NCBI GenBank assembly: GCA_052148155.1
Contig: JBKQIY010000025.1
Location: 1-64,000 of the forward strand
DNA from: JBBQER01 sp052148155
Lineage (GTDB): Bacteria > Actinomycetota > Acidimicrobiia > IMCC26256 > PALSA-610
Direction of reading: 5' to 3'
DNA length: 64,000 nucleotides
Shown here piece by piece: positions 24,979 through 34,020 of the stretch (position 1 is the stretch's first letter; the number at the start of each line of letters is the position of its first letter). The position numbers and the translations under genes are program-made. Under the pieces are notes generated by a model. It was not told the DNA's origin, ran no database searches, and saw only the letters and a program-made list of their open reading frames with translations.

Positions 24979-27192
24979 GTGCCGAGCGCCGAGTCTGATC
25001 ACGGCGGGCCGGCGACAGCCGGCCTCGTGCAGGCTGTGCTGGACGCCGAAGCCGAGCGCCGGGCCGAGCAGGCCGAAGCAGCGCAAGACGTTCTCTTCGC
25101 CGACGACCTGCTGCCCGGCGTCGGCGACCCGACGATCAGCCTGCGCGAGGGCGTCGTACGCGGCGGGCTGTTCACCGTCGTGATGCTCGCGTTGCTCCAG
25201 GGGTTCGGCGAACTCGAAAACGCGACCCTGTCGGTGCTGGCGCCGAACATACGCGACACGTTCCACGTCAGTGACGGCGTCATCGTCTTCATCACTGCAG
25301 CGTCGGGCGCCTTCCTCGCCCTCGGCGTACTGCCGATGGGTTGGCTCGCCGACCGTTTCCGGCGCGCGCCGATCATCGGTTGGGCCACGGCGCTGTTCTC
25401 GGTGATGGTGTTCGCGTGCGGCTTCGCGGCGAATGCCTTCGTCCTGTTCGTCGCCCGCTTCGGTGTCGGCGCCACGAAATCGAACACGTACCCGGCGCAG
25501 GGCTCGCTTCTCGCCGATGCCTATCCGGTCGCCGTTCGCGGGCGCGTGAACGCGACCGTCGGCGGCGCGGCCCGCATCGCCGCGGTGGCGAGCCCCGCGA
25601 TCGTGGGCGGGATCACCGCCCTCGCCGGGGGCCGGGATGGTTGGCGCTGGGCGTATCTCGCGCTGGCCGTGCCGACGATCCCACTCGCGATCTTCGCTTT
25701 CCGCATGCCCGAGCCGGCCCGGGGCCGGCACGAGATGCTCGACGTGCTCGGAGAAGTGGTCGGCGACAACGGCTCGATTCCCATCCCGCTCGGGGCCGCG
25801 CTCGCGCGATGCAACCAGATTCGCACGTTCAAAACGATGCTGGTCGGCTTCGCGGCGCTGGGCTTCGGTCTGATCACCGGACCGGTCCTGCAAAACCTCT
25901 ACCTTGATCGCCACTTCCATCTCGGTACGTTCGGACGCGGTGTCGTCATGACCGTCACGGGGTTCGGCGTGCTCGTCGCTCTCCCGTTCGTCGCGAAACG
26001 CTACGACGCCCTGTACCGACGCGACCCGGCCGCCGCGCTGCGGATGATCGGCGTGTTGATCATGCCGGTCGCGGTGATCCTCCCGATCCAGTACTTCATG
26101 CCGAATGCGACGCTGTTCGCGATCGTCGGGATCCTGCCGGGCGTCTTGCTCCTGAGCGCGTTCATCATGATCGGTCCGATCATCCAGTCGGTCGTGCCCT
26201 ACCGGCTGCGCGGTCTGGGCATCGCGCTCGGCTCGATCTACGTGTTCTTCGTCGGCGGCACCGTTGCCGCCATCCTCGCCGCGTTTTGCACCAACGCGTT
26301 CGGGCCGCGGGGAGCAATGCTGGCGGTCGGCATTCCGTCGACGCTCCTGGGCGGGCTGCTGATCCTGCGCGGCTCGTCGAGCATCAAGCACGATTTGTCG
26401 ATGGTCGTGTCGGAGCTCCGCAGCGAGCTCGACGAGCAACGTCGCCACGACGTGGAGCCGGAGATGGTGCCGGCGATTCAGGTCAGCTCCATCGACTTCG
26501 CCTACGGCCACGTGCAGGTCCTGTTCGACGTCAGCTTCGAGGTCCGTCGCGGTGAGGTGCTCGCGCTGTTGGGAACGAACGGCGCCGGCAAGTCGACGAT
26601 CCTGCGGTTGATCGCAGGGCTCGGCACACCGTCTCGCGGGGTGGTGCGGTTGCACGGCACGCCGATCACCTACGTCGCGCCCGAGGAGCGCGTCAAACAC
26701 GGCATTCGCCTCCTGCCCGGCGGCAAGGGCGTATTCCCGTACATGACGATCCGCGAGAACCTCGAGATGGGCGCGTACATCTACCGTGGCAACCGAGGCG
26801 ACCGCGACCGGCGGATCGCGCGCGTCCTCGACATGTTCGACGTGCTCGCCGACCGCCAGCACGAGATGGCCGTCGCGCTTTCTGGCGGGCAGCAGCAAAT
26901 GCTGGCGCTGGCGATCACGCTGCTGCACGACCCCGACGTGTTGCTCATCGACGAGCTGTCGCTGGGCTTGGCGCCGATCGTCGTGGAACAGCTCCTGACC
27001 GTCGTGGAACAGTTGAAACGCGACGGCCTGACCATCGTGATCGTCGAACAGTCGCTGAACGTCGCACTCTCGATCGCGGATCGCGCCGTGTTCCTCGAGA
27101 AGGGACGCGTGCGCTTCGAAGGATCCGCCCGAGAGCTCGCAGAACGGGACGATCTGGCGCGGGCCGTCTTCTTGGGCCCTGAGGGCAGCTGA
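24979..27192 (+). CDS. MFS transporter - LivF-type ABC ATPase fusion
   Basis: A 737-residue chain that joins two transporter classes. Residues about 60-470 form a 12-helix major-facilitator domain, with MGWLADRFRR as the conserved loop 2-3 motif. After a charged linker (SELRSELDEQRRHD), residues about 493-737 form a complete LivF-type ATPase: Walker A GTNGAGKST at 532-540, signature LSGGQQQ at 634-640, Walker B VLLIDEL near 653-659, and VEQS in place of the H-loop as in LivF proteins. The LivHMG fusion starts 3 nt downstream and has only one ATPase, so this chain supplies the second. GTG 24979 follows GAGGGGGAGAG. The role of the MFS half is unknown. Confidence 0.92.
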   Translation: MPSAESDHGGPATAGLVQAVLDAEAERRAEQAEAAQDVLFADDLLPGVGDPTISLREGVVRGGLFTVVMLALLQGFGELENATLSVLAPNIRDTFHVSDGVIVFITAASGAFLALGVLPMGWLADRFRRAPIIGWATALFSVMVFACGFAANAFVLFVARFGVGATKSNTYPAQGSLLADAYPVAVRGRVNATVGGAARIAAVASPAIVGGITALAGGRDGWRWAYLALAVPTIPLAIFAFRMPEPARGRHEMLDVLGEVVGDNGSIPIPLGAALARCNQIRTFKTMLVGFAALGFGLITGPVLQNLYLDRHFHLGTFGRGVVMTVTGFGVLVALPFVAKRYDALYRRDPAAALRMIGVLIMPVAVILPIQYFMPNATLFAIVGILPGVLLLSAFIMIGPIIQSVVPYRLRGLGIALGSIYVFFVGGTVAAILAAFCTNAFGPRGAMLAVGIPSTLLGGLLILRGSSSIKHDLSMVVSELRSELDEQRRHDVEPEMVPAIQVSSIDFAYGHVQVLFDVSFEVRRGEVLALLGTNGAGKSTILRLIAGLGTPSRGVVRLHGTPITYVAPEERVKHGIRLLPGGKGVFPYMTIRENLEMGAYIYRGNRGDRDRRIARVLDMFDVLADRQHEMAVALSGGQQQMLALAITLLHDPDVLLIDELSLGLAPIVVEQLLTVVEQLKRDGLTIVIVEQSLNVALSIADRAVFLEKGRVRFEGSARELAERDDLARAVFLGPEGS

Positions 27193-27195
27193 GCG

Positions 27196-30051
27196 ATGCT
27201 CGCAACGTTCGTGACCCGCCAGCTCATCTCAGACGGATTCATCACCGGTCTGGTGTACGGGATGCTGGCTCTCGGTATCGTGCTCGTCTACCGCGCCACC
27301 CGGGTCATCAACTTCGCGGTGGGCGGAATGGGATTGGTTGGCGCCGGCCTCCTCGTCGTGCTGACCCTCCAGTACGGAGTGCCGTACTGGGTGGCGGTGC
27401 CCGCCGCGCTCGTTGTCGGAACGATCTACGGCGCGCTGCTCGAACTCACGATCATCCGTCGGCTCTTCGACGCACCGCGCGTCATCGTGCTGGTCGCGAC
27501 GATCGGCATTGCCGAACTCTCCCAGGCCATCCTCATCGCCTACCCGAGCATCGATGCGTCCGTCGCGCGGTTCCCGCTGGCGATCGGCTCCGCGCACACG
27601 ATCGAGGCGATCCGGGTTACTGGCGCGCAACTCTCGATTCTGATCGTCGTGCCGCTGGTGGCCGTGTTCCTCTCGTGGTTCCTCACGCGCACCACGTTCG
27701 GAAAGACTGTGAAGGCATCGGCCGAGAACCGTGACCTCGCGCGCCTCAACGGCATCAGCCCGACGCGGGTGTCGATGTGCGTGTGGGCCGTCGCCGGAGC
27801 CCTTGCGACGCTGTCGATCGCGCTGATCGCAGGCCAAACGGGGTCGGCGACCGACCTCGTGACCCTTGGGCCGAGCACGCTTGTGCGTGCCCTTGCGGCT
27901 GCGGTCATCGGCGGGATGGTGTCGTTCCGCCGAGCCTTCCTCGCGGGCATCGTGATCGGCGTCGTCGAAGCCGTCGTCGGGTTCAACTGGCTCACCCAAG
28001 TCGGGCTGACCGAGTTCCTCATCTTTGTCGCCGTCCTCGTCGCGGTGTACTTCCAGAGCCGCCGGGGCGCCGAAGAGACACAAGCGTTCTCGTTCACGTC
28101 GAAGCGGCGGCCGGTCCCGGAACGGCTCCGCAGCATCTGGTGGGTCCGCAACCTCGACCGCGGTGCGCTGCTCGCGCTCGGTGCGGTCGGGATCGTGCTG
28201 CCGCTGATCGTCACGCAGCCGTCGCGGCACCTGCTGTACACAATCATCCTCGTCTACGCCCTGTGCGGCTTGTCGCTCACCATCCTCACCGGCTGGGCCG
28301 GGCAACTCTCACTGGGACAGATGGCGTTCGCCGGAATCGGCGCGCTCCTCGCCGCCGCGTTCGATCGCGGCATCACCGTCGACATCGGCTGGCATCACAC
28401 GCGCCTCATCCGGGGTGGGATCGAAAGCCTCGGCTTCGGGCCGTCGATCTTGGTCGCCGCAGTCCTCACCGCGGCCCTCGCGGCCCTCATCGGCGTCGGT
28501 GCCCTCCGCGTGCGGGGGCTGCTCCTCGCGGTGAGCACCTTTGCGTTCGGGGTCGCGGCGAGCCAGTACTTCTACTACCGGCCGATCCTCAGTGCCGGCC
28601 AGGTCGAGTCCGTGCCGTTCCTGCGGACGAGCTTCTTCGGTATGGGCGTGGCCTCGCAACGCGTCTTCTATTACGTCGCGTTGGTCGCCCTCGTCGTCGC
28701 GGTCATGATCGCGGCGCGGTTCCGGCGGACCGGCATCGGCCGGACGACGATCGGCGTGCGGGACAATCCCGACGGCGCGTCGGGATACACCGTCGACCCG
28801 ACGTGGGTGAAGCTGCGGACGTTCGCGCTCGCGGGCGGGATCGCCGGCCTCGCCGGCGCGCTCCTCGCCGGAGCGTTGCAGTTCGTACCGCTACAGCAAT
28901 TCTTCGGAGTCAACGACTCGCTGCAGCTTGTGGCGGTCGTGGTGATCGGCGGCCTGGGCTCCATCGTCGGACCGATCCTCGGCGCGCTGTGGGTCGTCGG
29001 ACTCCCCGCGTTCTTCCCGACGAGCACGCTGGTGCCGCTCCTCACGTCGAGCATCGGCCTGCTCGTGCTCCTCCTGTACTTCCCGGGCGGCCTCGTGCAG
29101 ATCGCGTACTCGGCCCGCGACTCGCTCCTCGGCATCGTCGAGCGCCGCATGGGACCGGCACCGGCGCTCGAGAAGAAAACGCTGACGCACTCGATCAGAG
29201 CAACCGAGCGTGCGCCGACACCGGCTGGTGTCGCCGCGCTCGCGGTGCGGAACATCACCGTACGGTTCGGCGGCAACACCGCCGTCCAGGAGGTCTCCTT
29301 CGACGTCGGCGCGGACGAGATCGTCGGGTTGATCGGCACCAACGGCGCCGGCAAGACCACGCTGATGAACGCCATCGGCGGCTATGTCAAGAGCACGGGC
29401 GACGTCGACATCTTCGGTGAGCGTGTCTCGTCGCTGTCGCCGTCTCGGCGCGCCCGGCGCGGCCTGGGCCGGACGTTCCAAGCCGCGACGCTCTTCCCCG
29501 AGCTGACCGTCCGCGAGACGATCGAGCTTGCGCTCGAGGCCCGACACCGAACCGGGCTGCTCGCGACCGCGCTCTGCCTGCCGCGGTCGGTCCGGATGGA
29601 ACGGTCACGGCGCGCGGAGGCGGACGACCTTGTCGCGTTCTTGGGCCTCGGCCACTACGCGGACACGTACATCTCTGATCTGTCGACGGGGACGCGCCGA
29701 GTCGTGGAGCTCGCCGGTCTGCTCGCGCTCGACGCGCGGGTGCTGTGCCTCGACGAACCCACTGCCGGCCTCGCCCAACGCGAGACCGAGGCGTTCGGGC
29801 CCGTCATCATCGACATTCGCCGAGAGTTGAACGCTTCGGTGATCGTGATCGAGCACGACATGCCGCTCATCTTGGGTATCAGCGACCGCGTCTACTGCCT
29901 CGAACTCGGCCGGATCATCGCCGAAGGCACACCGCACGAGGTACGCAACGACCCAGCGGTCGTCGCCTCCTACCTTGGCGCCGATGAACGAGCCATCGCC
30001 CGAAGCGGCGCCGCGCACGACGCCGCCGCACCAGACTCCACGCCCGTCTGA
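27196..30051 (+). CDS. LivH-LivM-LivG fusion (two permeases plus ATPase)
   Basis: A 951-residue fusion. Residues about 1-290 are a LivH-type permease, 315-640 a LivM-type permease (GLSLTILTGWAGQLSLGQ), and 680-930 a LivG-type ATPase with Walker A GTNGAGKTT at 714-722, Walker B VLCLDEP at 849-855 and the H-loop VIEHDM. The signature is LSTGT at 829-833 rather than LSGGQ, a variant seen in some branched-chain-type ATPases. With the lipoprotein and the MFS-LivF chain this gives every part of a LivJHMGF transporter in three polypeptides. The probable cargo is a hydrophobic carboxylate used by the surrounding catabolic genes, not an amino acid; that is inference from context. Confidence 0.94.
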   Translation: MLATFVTRQLISDGFITGLVYGMLALGIVLVYRATRVINFAVGGMGLVGAGLLVVLTLQYGVPYWVAVPAALVVGTIYGALLELTIIRRLFDAPRVIVLVATIGIAELSQAILIAYPSIDASVARFPLAIGSAHTIEAIRVTGAQLSILIVVPLVAVFLSWFLTRTTFGKTVKASAENRDLARLNGISPTRVSMCVWAVAGALATLSIALIAGQTGSATDLVTLGPSTLVRALAAAVIGGMVSFRRAFLAGIVIGVVEAVVGFNWLTQVGLTEFLIFVAVLVAVYFQSRRGAEETQAFSFTSKRRPVPERLRSIWWVRNLDRGALLALGAVGIVLPLIVTQPSRHLLYTIILVYALCGLSLTILTGWAGQLSLGQMAFAGIGALLAAAFDRGITVDIGWHHTRLIRGGIESLGFGPSILVAAVLTAALAALIGVGALRVRGLLLAVSTFAFGVAASQYFYYRPILSAGQVESVPFLRTSFFGMGVASQRVFYYVALVALVVAVMIAARFRRTGIGRTTIGVRDNPDGASGYTVDPTWVKLRTFALAGGIAGLAGALLAGALQFVPLQQFFGVNDSLQLVAVVVIGGLGSIVGPILGALWVVGLPAFFPTSTLVPLLTSSIGLLVLLLYFPGGLVQIAYSARDSLLGIVERRMGPAPALEKKTLTHSIRATERAPTPAGVAALAVRNITVRFGGNTAVQEVSFDVGADEIVGLIGTNGAGKTTLMNAIGGYVKSTGDVDIFGERVSSLSPSRRARRGLGRTFQAATLFPELTVRETIELALEARHRTGLLATALCLPRSVRMERSRRAEADDLVAFLGLGHYADTYISDLSTGTRRVVELAGLLALDARVLCLDEPTAGLAQRETEAFGPVIIDIRRELNASVIVIEHDMPLILGISDRVYCLELGRIIAEGTPHEVRNDPAVVASYLGADERAIARSGAAHDAAAPDSTPV

Positions 30052-30114
30052 ATGGAGGCGCCGATGCGACTCCCGGCTCAGCGCGCGAATCCGCTCGCAG
30101 AACCGGTATGCGGT

Positions 30115-30139
30115 GGTCTCCGGCCGGATGCCGGAGACC
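30115..30139 (+). terminator. Perfect 10-bp hairpin after the ABC operon
   Basis: GGTCTCCGGC (30115-30124) and GCCGGAGACC (30130-30139) pair perfectly around a 5-nt loop, 64 nt beyond the LivHMG stop. No T-run follows, but the stem is strong and probably ends or trims the transcript. Confidence 0.6.
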
Positions 30140-30306
30140 CCGATTGGCGCTGCATCGTGCACACCTGTGGTCACCAACGGTATAGATGGAACGTTGCCTC
30201 GATCCCCGTGATGGATGCCAGAGTTGCAGCAGGAGGACGGACGAGGTGGCGCAACCGTTCGGCCTCCCGGCATGATCGCAACGACACCGTAGGGAGGCGA
30301 CAGGTC

Positions 30307-31047
30307 ATGAGCTACGAGCAGGTTTCTCTCCGCACCCAAGATGGCAATTGCCCGGCATACGCGTTCACGCCGTCGGAGTCGGGCCGGCATCCGGCCGTGA
30401 TCTTCTACATGGACGGGCTCGGGATCCGGCCGACGATCTTCGAGATGGGCCAGCGGCTGGCCGGTCACGGCTATGTCGTGCTGGTGCCCGATCTGTTCTA
30501 CCGAGCCGACCCCTACGAGCCGTTAGATCCGAAGGAAGTCTTCGCCTCCGGCGACGCGAGAGCGGCGATCGGTCACCTGTTCGCTTCGACCGATAATCGT
30601 CGGGCAGCCGACGACACCGCGGCGTTCCTCGCCTACCTCGACAGCCGCGACGACATCGCCGGGACCAAGGTCGGCACGACCGGCTACTGCATGGGCGGAG
30701 CGATATCGCTGACCGCGGCGGGAACCTATCCTGACCGTATCGCCGCGGCGGCCAGCTTCCACGGCGGCAACCTGGCCACCGACGCTGAACTCAGCCCCCA
30801 CAGGCTTGCGTCTGCCATCGCCGCCCGCGTCTATGTCGCGGGGGCGGACCACGACAACTCGTACCCGCCCGAGATGGCCACACGACTCGAGCTGGCGCTG
30901 AGCGACGCGGGCGTCGATCACCGCTGCGAGATCTATCCCGAAGCGCTGCACGGCTGGACGATGGCGGACTTCCCGGTCTACAACGAGCCTGCAGCCGAAC
31001 GCCACTGGGATGAACTGGTGGCCCTGTTCGCCGACACGCTCACCTGA
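30307..31047 (+). CDS. Dienelactone hydrolase family protein
   Basis: A 246-residue alpha/beta hydrolase of the dienelactone hydrolase family. The nucleophile is Cys128 in GYCMGG; the Asp in AGADHDNS and the His in ALHGWTM complete the triad. Such enzymes open enol-lactones from aromatic ring cleavage. ATG 30307 is set by GGGAGG 9 nt upstream; the frame stays open back to the LivHMG stop, but that part contains a strong hairpin and does not look coding. It is separated from the transporter by this hairpin and is convergent with the aldehyde dehydrogenase gene. Confidence 0.92.
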   Translation: MSYEQVSLRTQDGNCPAYAFTPSESGRHPAVIFYMDGLGIRPTIFEMGQRLAGHGYVVLVPDLFYRADPYEPLDPKEVFASGDARAAIGHLFASTDNRRAADDTAAFLAYLDSRDDIAGTKVGTTGYCMGGAISLTAAGTYPDRIAAAASFHGGNLATDAELSPHRLASAIAARVYVAGADHDNSYPPEMATRLELALSDAGVDHRCEIYPEALHGWTMADFPVYNEPAAERHWDELVALFADTLT

Positions 31048-31185
31048 GGCACAACGGCCAGCGCGGTCTCCAAGCGGTCCCATCTCCAGCGGGCAGCGAC
31101 AGCACGGCGTCGATCAGCACCGTCACAGTTTCGGTCGCAGCCAACGGGGAAATCGTGCCCCCGCGACCAATCAAGTGCGATCCGG

Positions 31186-32682
31186 TCAGTCGGTCGGCGC
31201 GTACGCGTCGGGCCGGCCTTCGAGGATCACGGTCTTGGTCTCGAGGAAGGGAAGGAGGCCTTCCTTTCCGCCCTCACGTCCGATGCCCGACTGCTTGAAC
31301 CCACCGAACGCCATGCCGAAGTCGGTGCGGAACGCGTTGTGGCCGACGGTGCCCGACCGAAGCTCGCGCGACACGGCACGAGCCCGCTCGACATCGTTCG
31401 TGAACACCGAAGCGTTGAGCCCATAGATGGAGTCGTTCGCGATCCTGACCGCGTCCTGCTCGTCGGCCGCCGCGATCACGGCGAGGACCGGCCCGAAGAT
31501 CTCCTCACTTCCGATCGCAGATCCGTTGTCGACGTTCCCGAAGACCGTCGGCTCCACGTAGTAGCCGCGGTCGAGACCCTCGGGGCGGCCACCGCCGGTC
31601 GCAAGGGTCGCACCCTCGTCGACACCTTTGGCGATATAGCCCAGCACCCGGTCGCGCTGGCGTTGCGAGACGAGCGGGCCGAGCTGGGACGCCTCGTCGA
31701 ATGGGTCGCCAACGCGAGTCTGGCCGAAGCTGGCCGCCAGCGCCTCGACGAGCTCATCGTGACGAGCCTTCGTCACGATGACGCGTGTGAGGGACGAGCA
31801 CACCTGGCCGTTGAGTCCGCACTCGGCGCGCGCGAGCGTCGCGGCGGCGGTCCCGAGGTCCATGTCGTCGAGGACGACGGCCGCCGACTTCCCGCCGAGC
31901 TCGAGCGTGCACCGCGCGATCCGTTCGCCGCACAGCGACGCGATGCGCCGGCCGGCCGCGGTCGATCCCGTGAACGTGATTTTGTCCACCCCGCGGTCGC
32001 GCACGAGCAGCTCCGAGACCTCGCGGTCGGCGGTGACGACGTTGAGCACGCCGCGCGGCAGGCCGATCTGTTCGGCCGCCTCGGCGAACACGTAGCCCTC
32101 ACCAGGCGCCTCGGGCGCCGACTTGAGTACGACGGTGCATCCGGCGAGGAGCGCGGGACCGATCTTGTGACAGATGAGCGCCACCGGCGCGTTCCACGGG
32201 ATGATCGCCCCGACCACGCCGACCGGTTCGCGCACGAGCAGGCCGAACGCACCGCCGCCGGTCGGCGGGCATTCCTCCTCGAACGGGAACGTGTCGGCCA
32301 GCGCGGCATAGGACGCGAGCGCACCCGAGCCGATCCGCCCGGCGTACTGCGATGTCTTGTAGAGCACCCCCGACTCGCGCGGCCACAGCTGGGAGAGCAC
32401 GTCGTTGCGTTCCGCGAGCGCGGCGCCGAGCGCGCGGATGTACTCGGCGCGCTCAATGTGTGTCAGTCGTGCCCATGGGCCGTCGTCGAACGCATGGCGC
32501 GCCGCGGCGACCGCCCGAGACATGTCGTCGGGCGCGGCGGTCGCGATCGTGTAGTACACGTCTTCGGTACCTGAGTCGATCACGTCGACGGTCGCGTCGG
32601 ACGAGGGTTCGACCCAGTCTCCACCGATGAAGAACCGGTCCGCGTGACGCAGCGGTGTGGTCGTTGCCCTGGCAGTGTTCAT
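31186..32682 (-). CDS. Aldehyde dehydrogenase
   Basis: A 498-residue NAD(P)-dependent aldehyde dehydrogenase of the betaine/benzaldehyde type. The active-site Glu in LELGGKSA, the nucleophile Cys in NGQVCSS, and the C-terminal FGGFKQSGIGREGG are intact. It oxidises an aldehyde to its acid, the usual step after P450 oxidation of a terminal methyl. The ATG at 32682 is preceded by GGAGAG. It follows the P450 gene at 32794 on the same strand after 111 nt and probably has its own promoter. An internally deleted relative lies at 35193-35540 in the same region. Confidence 0.94.
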   Translation of the reverse strand: MNTARATTTPLRHADRFFIGGDWVEPSSDATVDVIDSGTEDVYYTIATAAPDDMSRAVAAARHAFDDGPWARLTHIERAEYIRALGAALAERNDVLSQLWPRESGVLYKTSQYAGRIGSGALASYAALADTFPFEEECPPTGGGAFGLLVREPVGVVGAIIPWNAPVALICHKIGPALLAGCTVVLKSAPEAPGEGYVFAEAAEQIGLPRGVLNVVTADREVSELLVRDRGVDKITFTGSTAAGRRIASLCGERIARCTLELGGKSAAVVLDDMDLGTAAATLARAECGLNGQVCSSLTRVIVTKARHDELVEALAASFGQTRVGDPFDEASQLGPLVSQRQRDRVLGYIAKGVDEGATLATGGGRPEGLDRGYYVEPTVFGNVDNGSAIGSEEIFGPVLAVIAAADEQDAVRIANDSIYGLNASVFTNDVERARAVSRELRSGTVGHNAFRTDFGMAFGGFKQSGIGREGGKEGLLPFLETKTVILEGRPDAYAPTD

Positions 32683-32793
32683 CTGTGATCTCTCCGTCCT
32701 AAACCATCACGATGTCATGACCAACCAAACGTAAACCTTCATTCGTGCCGAGCTGACCGTAGTCCCGTCGCACCGTTCGGTCACCCGCGATCG

Positions 32794-34020
32794 CTACGCC
32801 ATGCGAGAGCGGAGCGGGAGGTGCTTGATGCTCCCGTTGACGATGGAGCTCAGTCGCTCCACCGGACCTGACACTTCGAACGACTCGAGACGCTCGAGAA
32901 GCAGTCGGAAGATCACCTCGATTTCGACGCGCGCGATCTGCGCGCCCATGCAAAAGTGCTCTCCAAAGCCGAACGCGAGATGCGGGTTCGGTCGGCGATC
33001 AACGCGGAACTCGAACGGTTGCTCGAACACGTCCTCGTCGCGGTTCGCCGACGCGAAGTACAACGCCACCTGTTCCCCGGCCCGGACCTTCTCGCCGCGC
33101 ACCCTGCAGTCTTCGGTGGCGGTGCGAGTGAAATGGCTGATGGGACTGACCCAGCGAAGAATCTCCTCCACCCCGTCGGACAGGCGTTCCGGACGCTCAC
33201 GGAGCTTCTCCCACTCGCCGCGGTGCTCGCAGAACGCCAACAGACCTCCAGTGATCGCGTTGCGGGTGGTCTCGTTTCCCGCTTCGACGAGCAACTCGCA
33301 GTACAGGACGAGCTGCTCGTCGGTGAGCGGTGCTCCTTCGATCTCGCCGCGGGTCAACTCGGTTACCAGATCGTCTCGGGGCTCGCGCCGGCGCTGGTCG
33401 ATCAGGTGTCGGAAGTAGGCATGCACCTCGCCGCGCGCACGCTTTGCGGTCTGGCCGGGTGTCTCCCCGGGCTGTCGGTACTCCGGATCCTCTTTGCCGA
33501 TGACCTCGTTGGTCCATCGCAACAACCGCGGCCAGTCGTCGTGGGGTACGCCGAGTACCGAAGCGACAACCGCGAGCGGGAACGGCGCGGCGATCCGCTC
33601 GACGAAATCGAAGTCGCCCGAGGCGCCCGCGGGCGCGGCTGCGTCGACGATCTCGGCGGCGATCCGCTCGATCTCGGCGCGACGCGCGCGCACCGCACGG
33701 GGTGTGAAGCCTGGGTTCGCGACGCGCCGTACGGGGCCGTGGCGCGGCGGATCGAGCATCACGACGAGCTCCGACGGCGGGATTCGCGCTCCGGCGCGAC
33801 GCAACGTGATGCCCTGCGCACTCGAGAAACGAAGCGGCTCCTTCGCGATCTCGAGGATGTCGGCGTGCTTGGTGATCGCCCAGAACGGCTCGTAACCGTC
33901 CGGCGCGAATCGGGCGACGGGTGCCTGCGCGCGCAGCCGTGTCCACATCTCGTGGGGATATCCGTCGCGTGCGTAACGGGCCGGGTCGACAAGATCGAGC
34001 GCATCACGTTGCTCGCTCAT
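32794..34020 (-). CDS. Cytochrome P450, CYP125/CYP142-like
   Basis: A 408-residue P450. The I-helix AGNETTRNAITGGL, EEILRW and the haem loop FGFGEHFCMGAQIAR are intact. The GNETTRN motif and the following AFCEHRGEWEKL resemble the cholesterol 26-hydroxylase families CYP125 and CYP142 as I remember them, which suggests attack on a terminal methyl of an isoprenoid or steroid side chain; no alignment was possible. The ATG at 34020 directly abuts the TAG of the preceding acyl-CoA dehydrogenase, so the genes are co-transcribed. Electron partners are not in the window. Confidence 0.92.
   Translation of the reverse strand: MSEQRDALDLVDPARYARDGYPHEMWTRLRAQAPVARFAPDGYEPFWAITKHADILEIAKEPLRFSSAQGITLRRAGARIPPSELVVMLDPPRHGPVRRVANPGFTPRAVRARRAEIERIAAEIVDAAAPAGASGDFDFVERIAAPFPLAVVASVLGVPHDDWPRLLRWTNEVIGKEDPEYRQPGETPGQTAKRARGEVHAYFRHLIDQRRREPRDDLVTELTRGEIEGAPLTDEQLVLYCELLVEAGNETTRNAITGGLLAFCEHRGEWEKLRERPERLSDGVEEILRWVSPISHFTRTATEDCRVRGEKVRAGEQVALYFASANRDEDVFEQPFEFRVDRRPNPHLAFGFGEHFCMGAQIARVEIEVIFRLLLERLESFEVSGPVERLSSIVNGSIKHLPLRSRMA

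Noticed and set aside
24859..26928. A 689-codon open frame on the minus strand opposite the MFS-LivF gene
   Set aside because: It is rich in Arg, Asp, His and Glu and shows no domain, as expected of antisense frames in high-GC DNA; the plus-strand frame has full transporter motifs.
30052..30306. N-terminal extension of the dienelactone hydrolase
   Set aside because: It includes a perfect 10-bp hairpin and Arg/Cys-rich sequence unlike the family; ATG 30307 has a proper GGGAGG.
31133..31168. Terminator between dienelactone hydrolase and aldehyde dehydrogenase
   Set aside because: GGTCGC and GCGACC pair, but the 24-nt loop and short stem make it no better than chance in GC-rich DNA.
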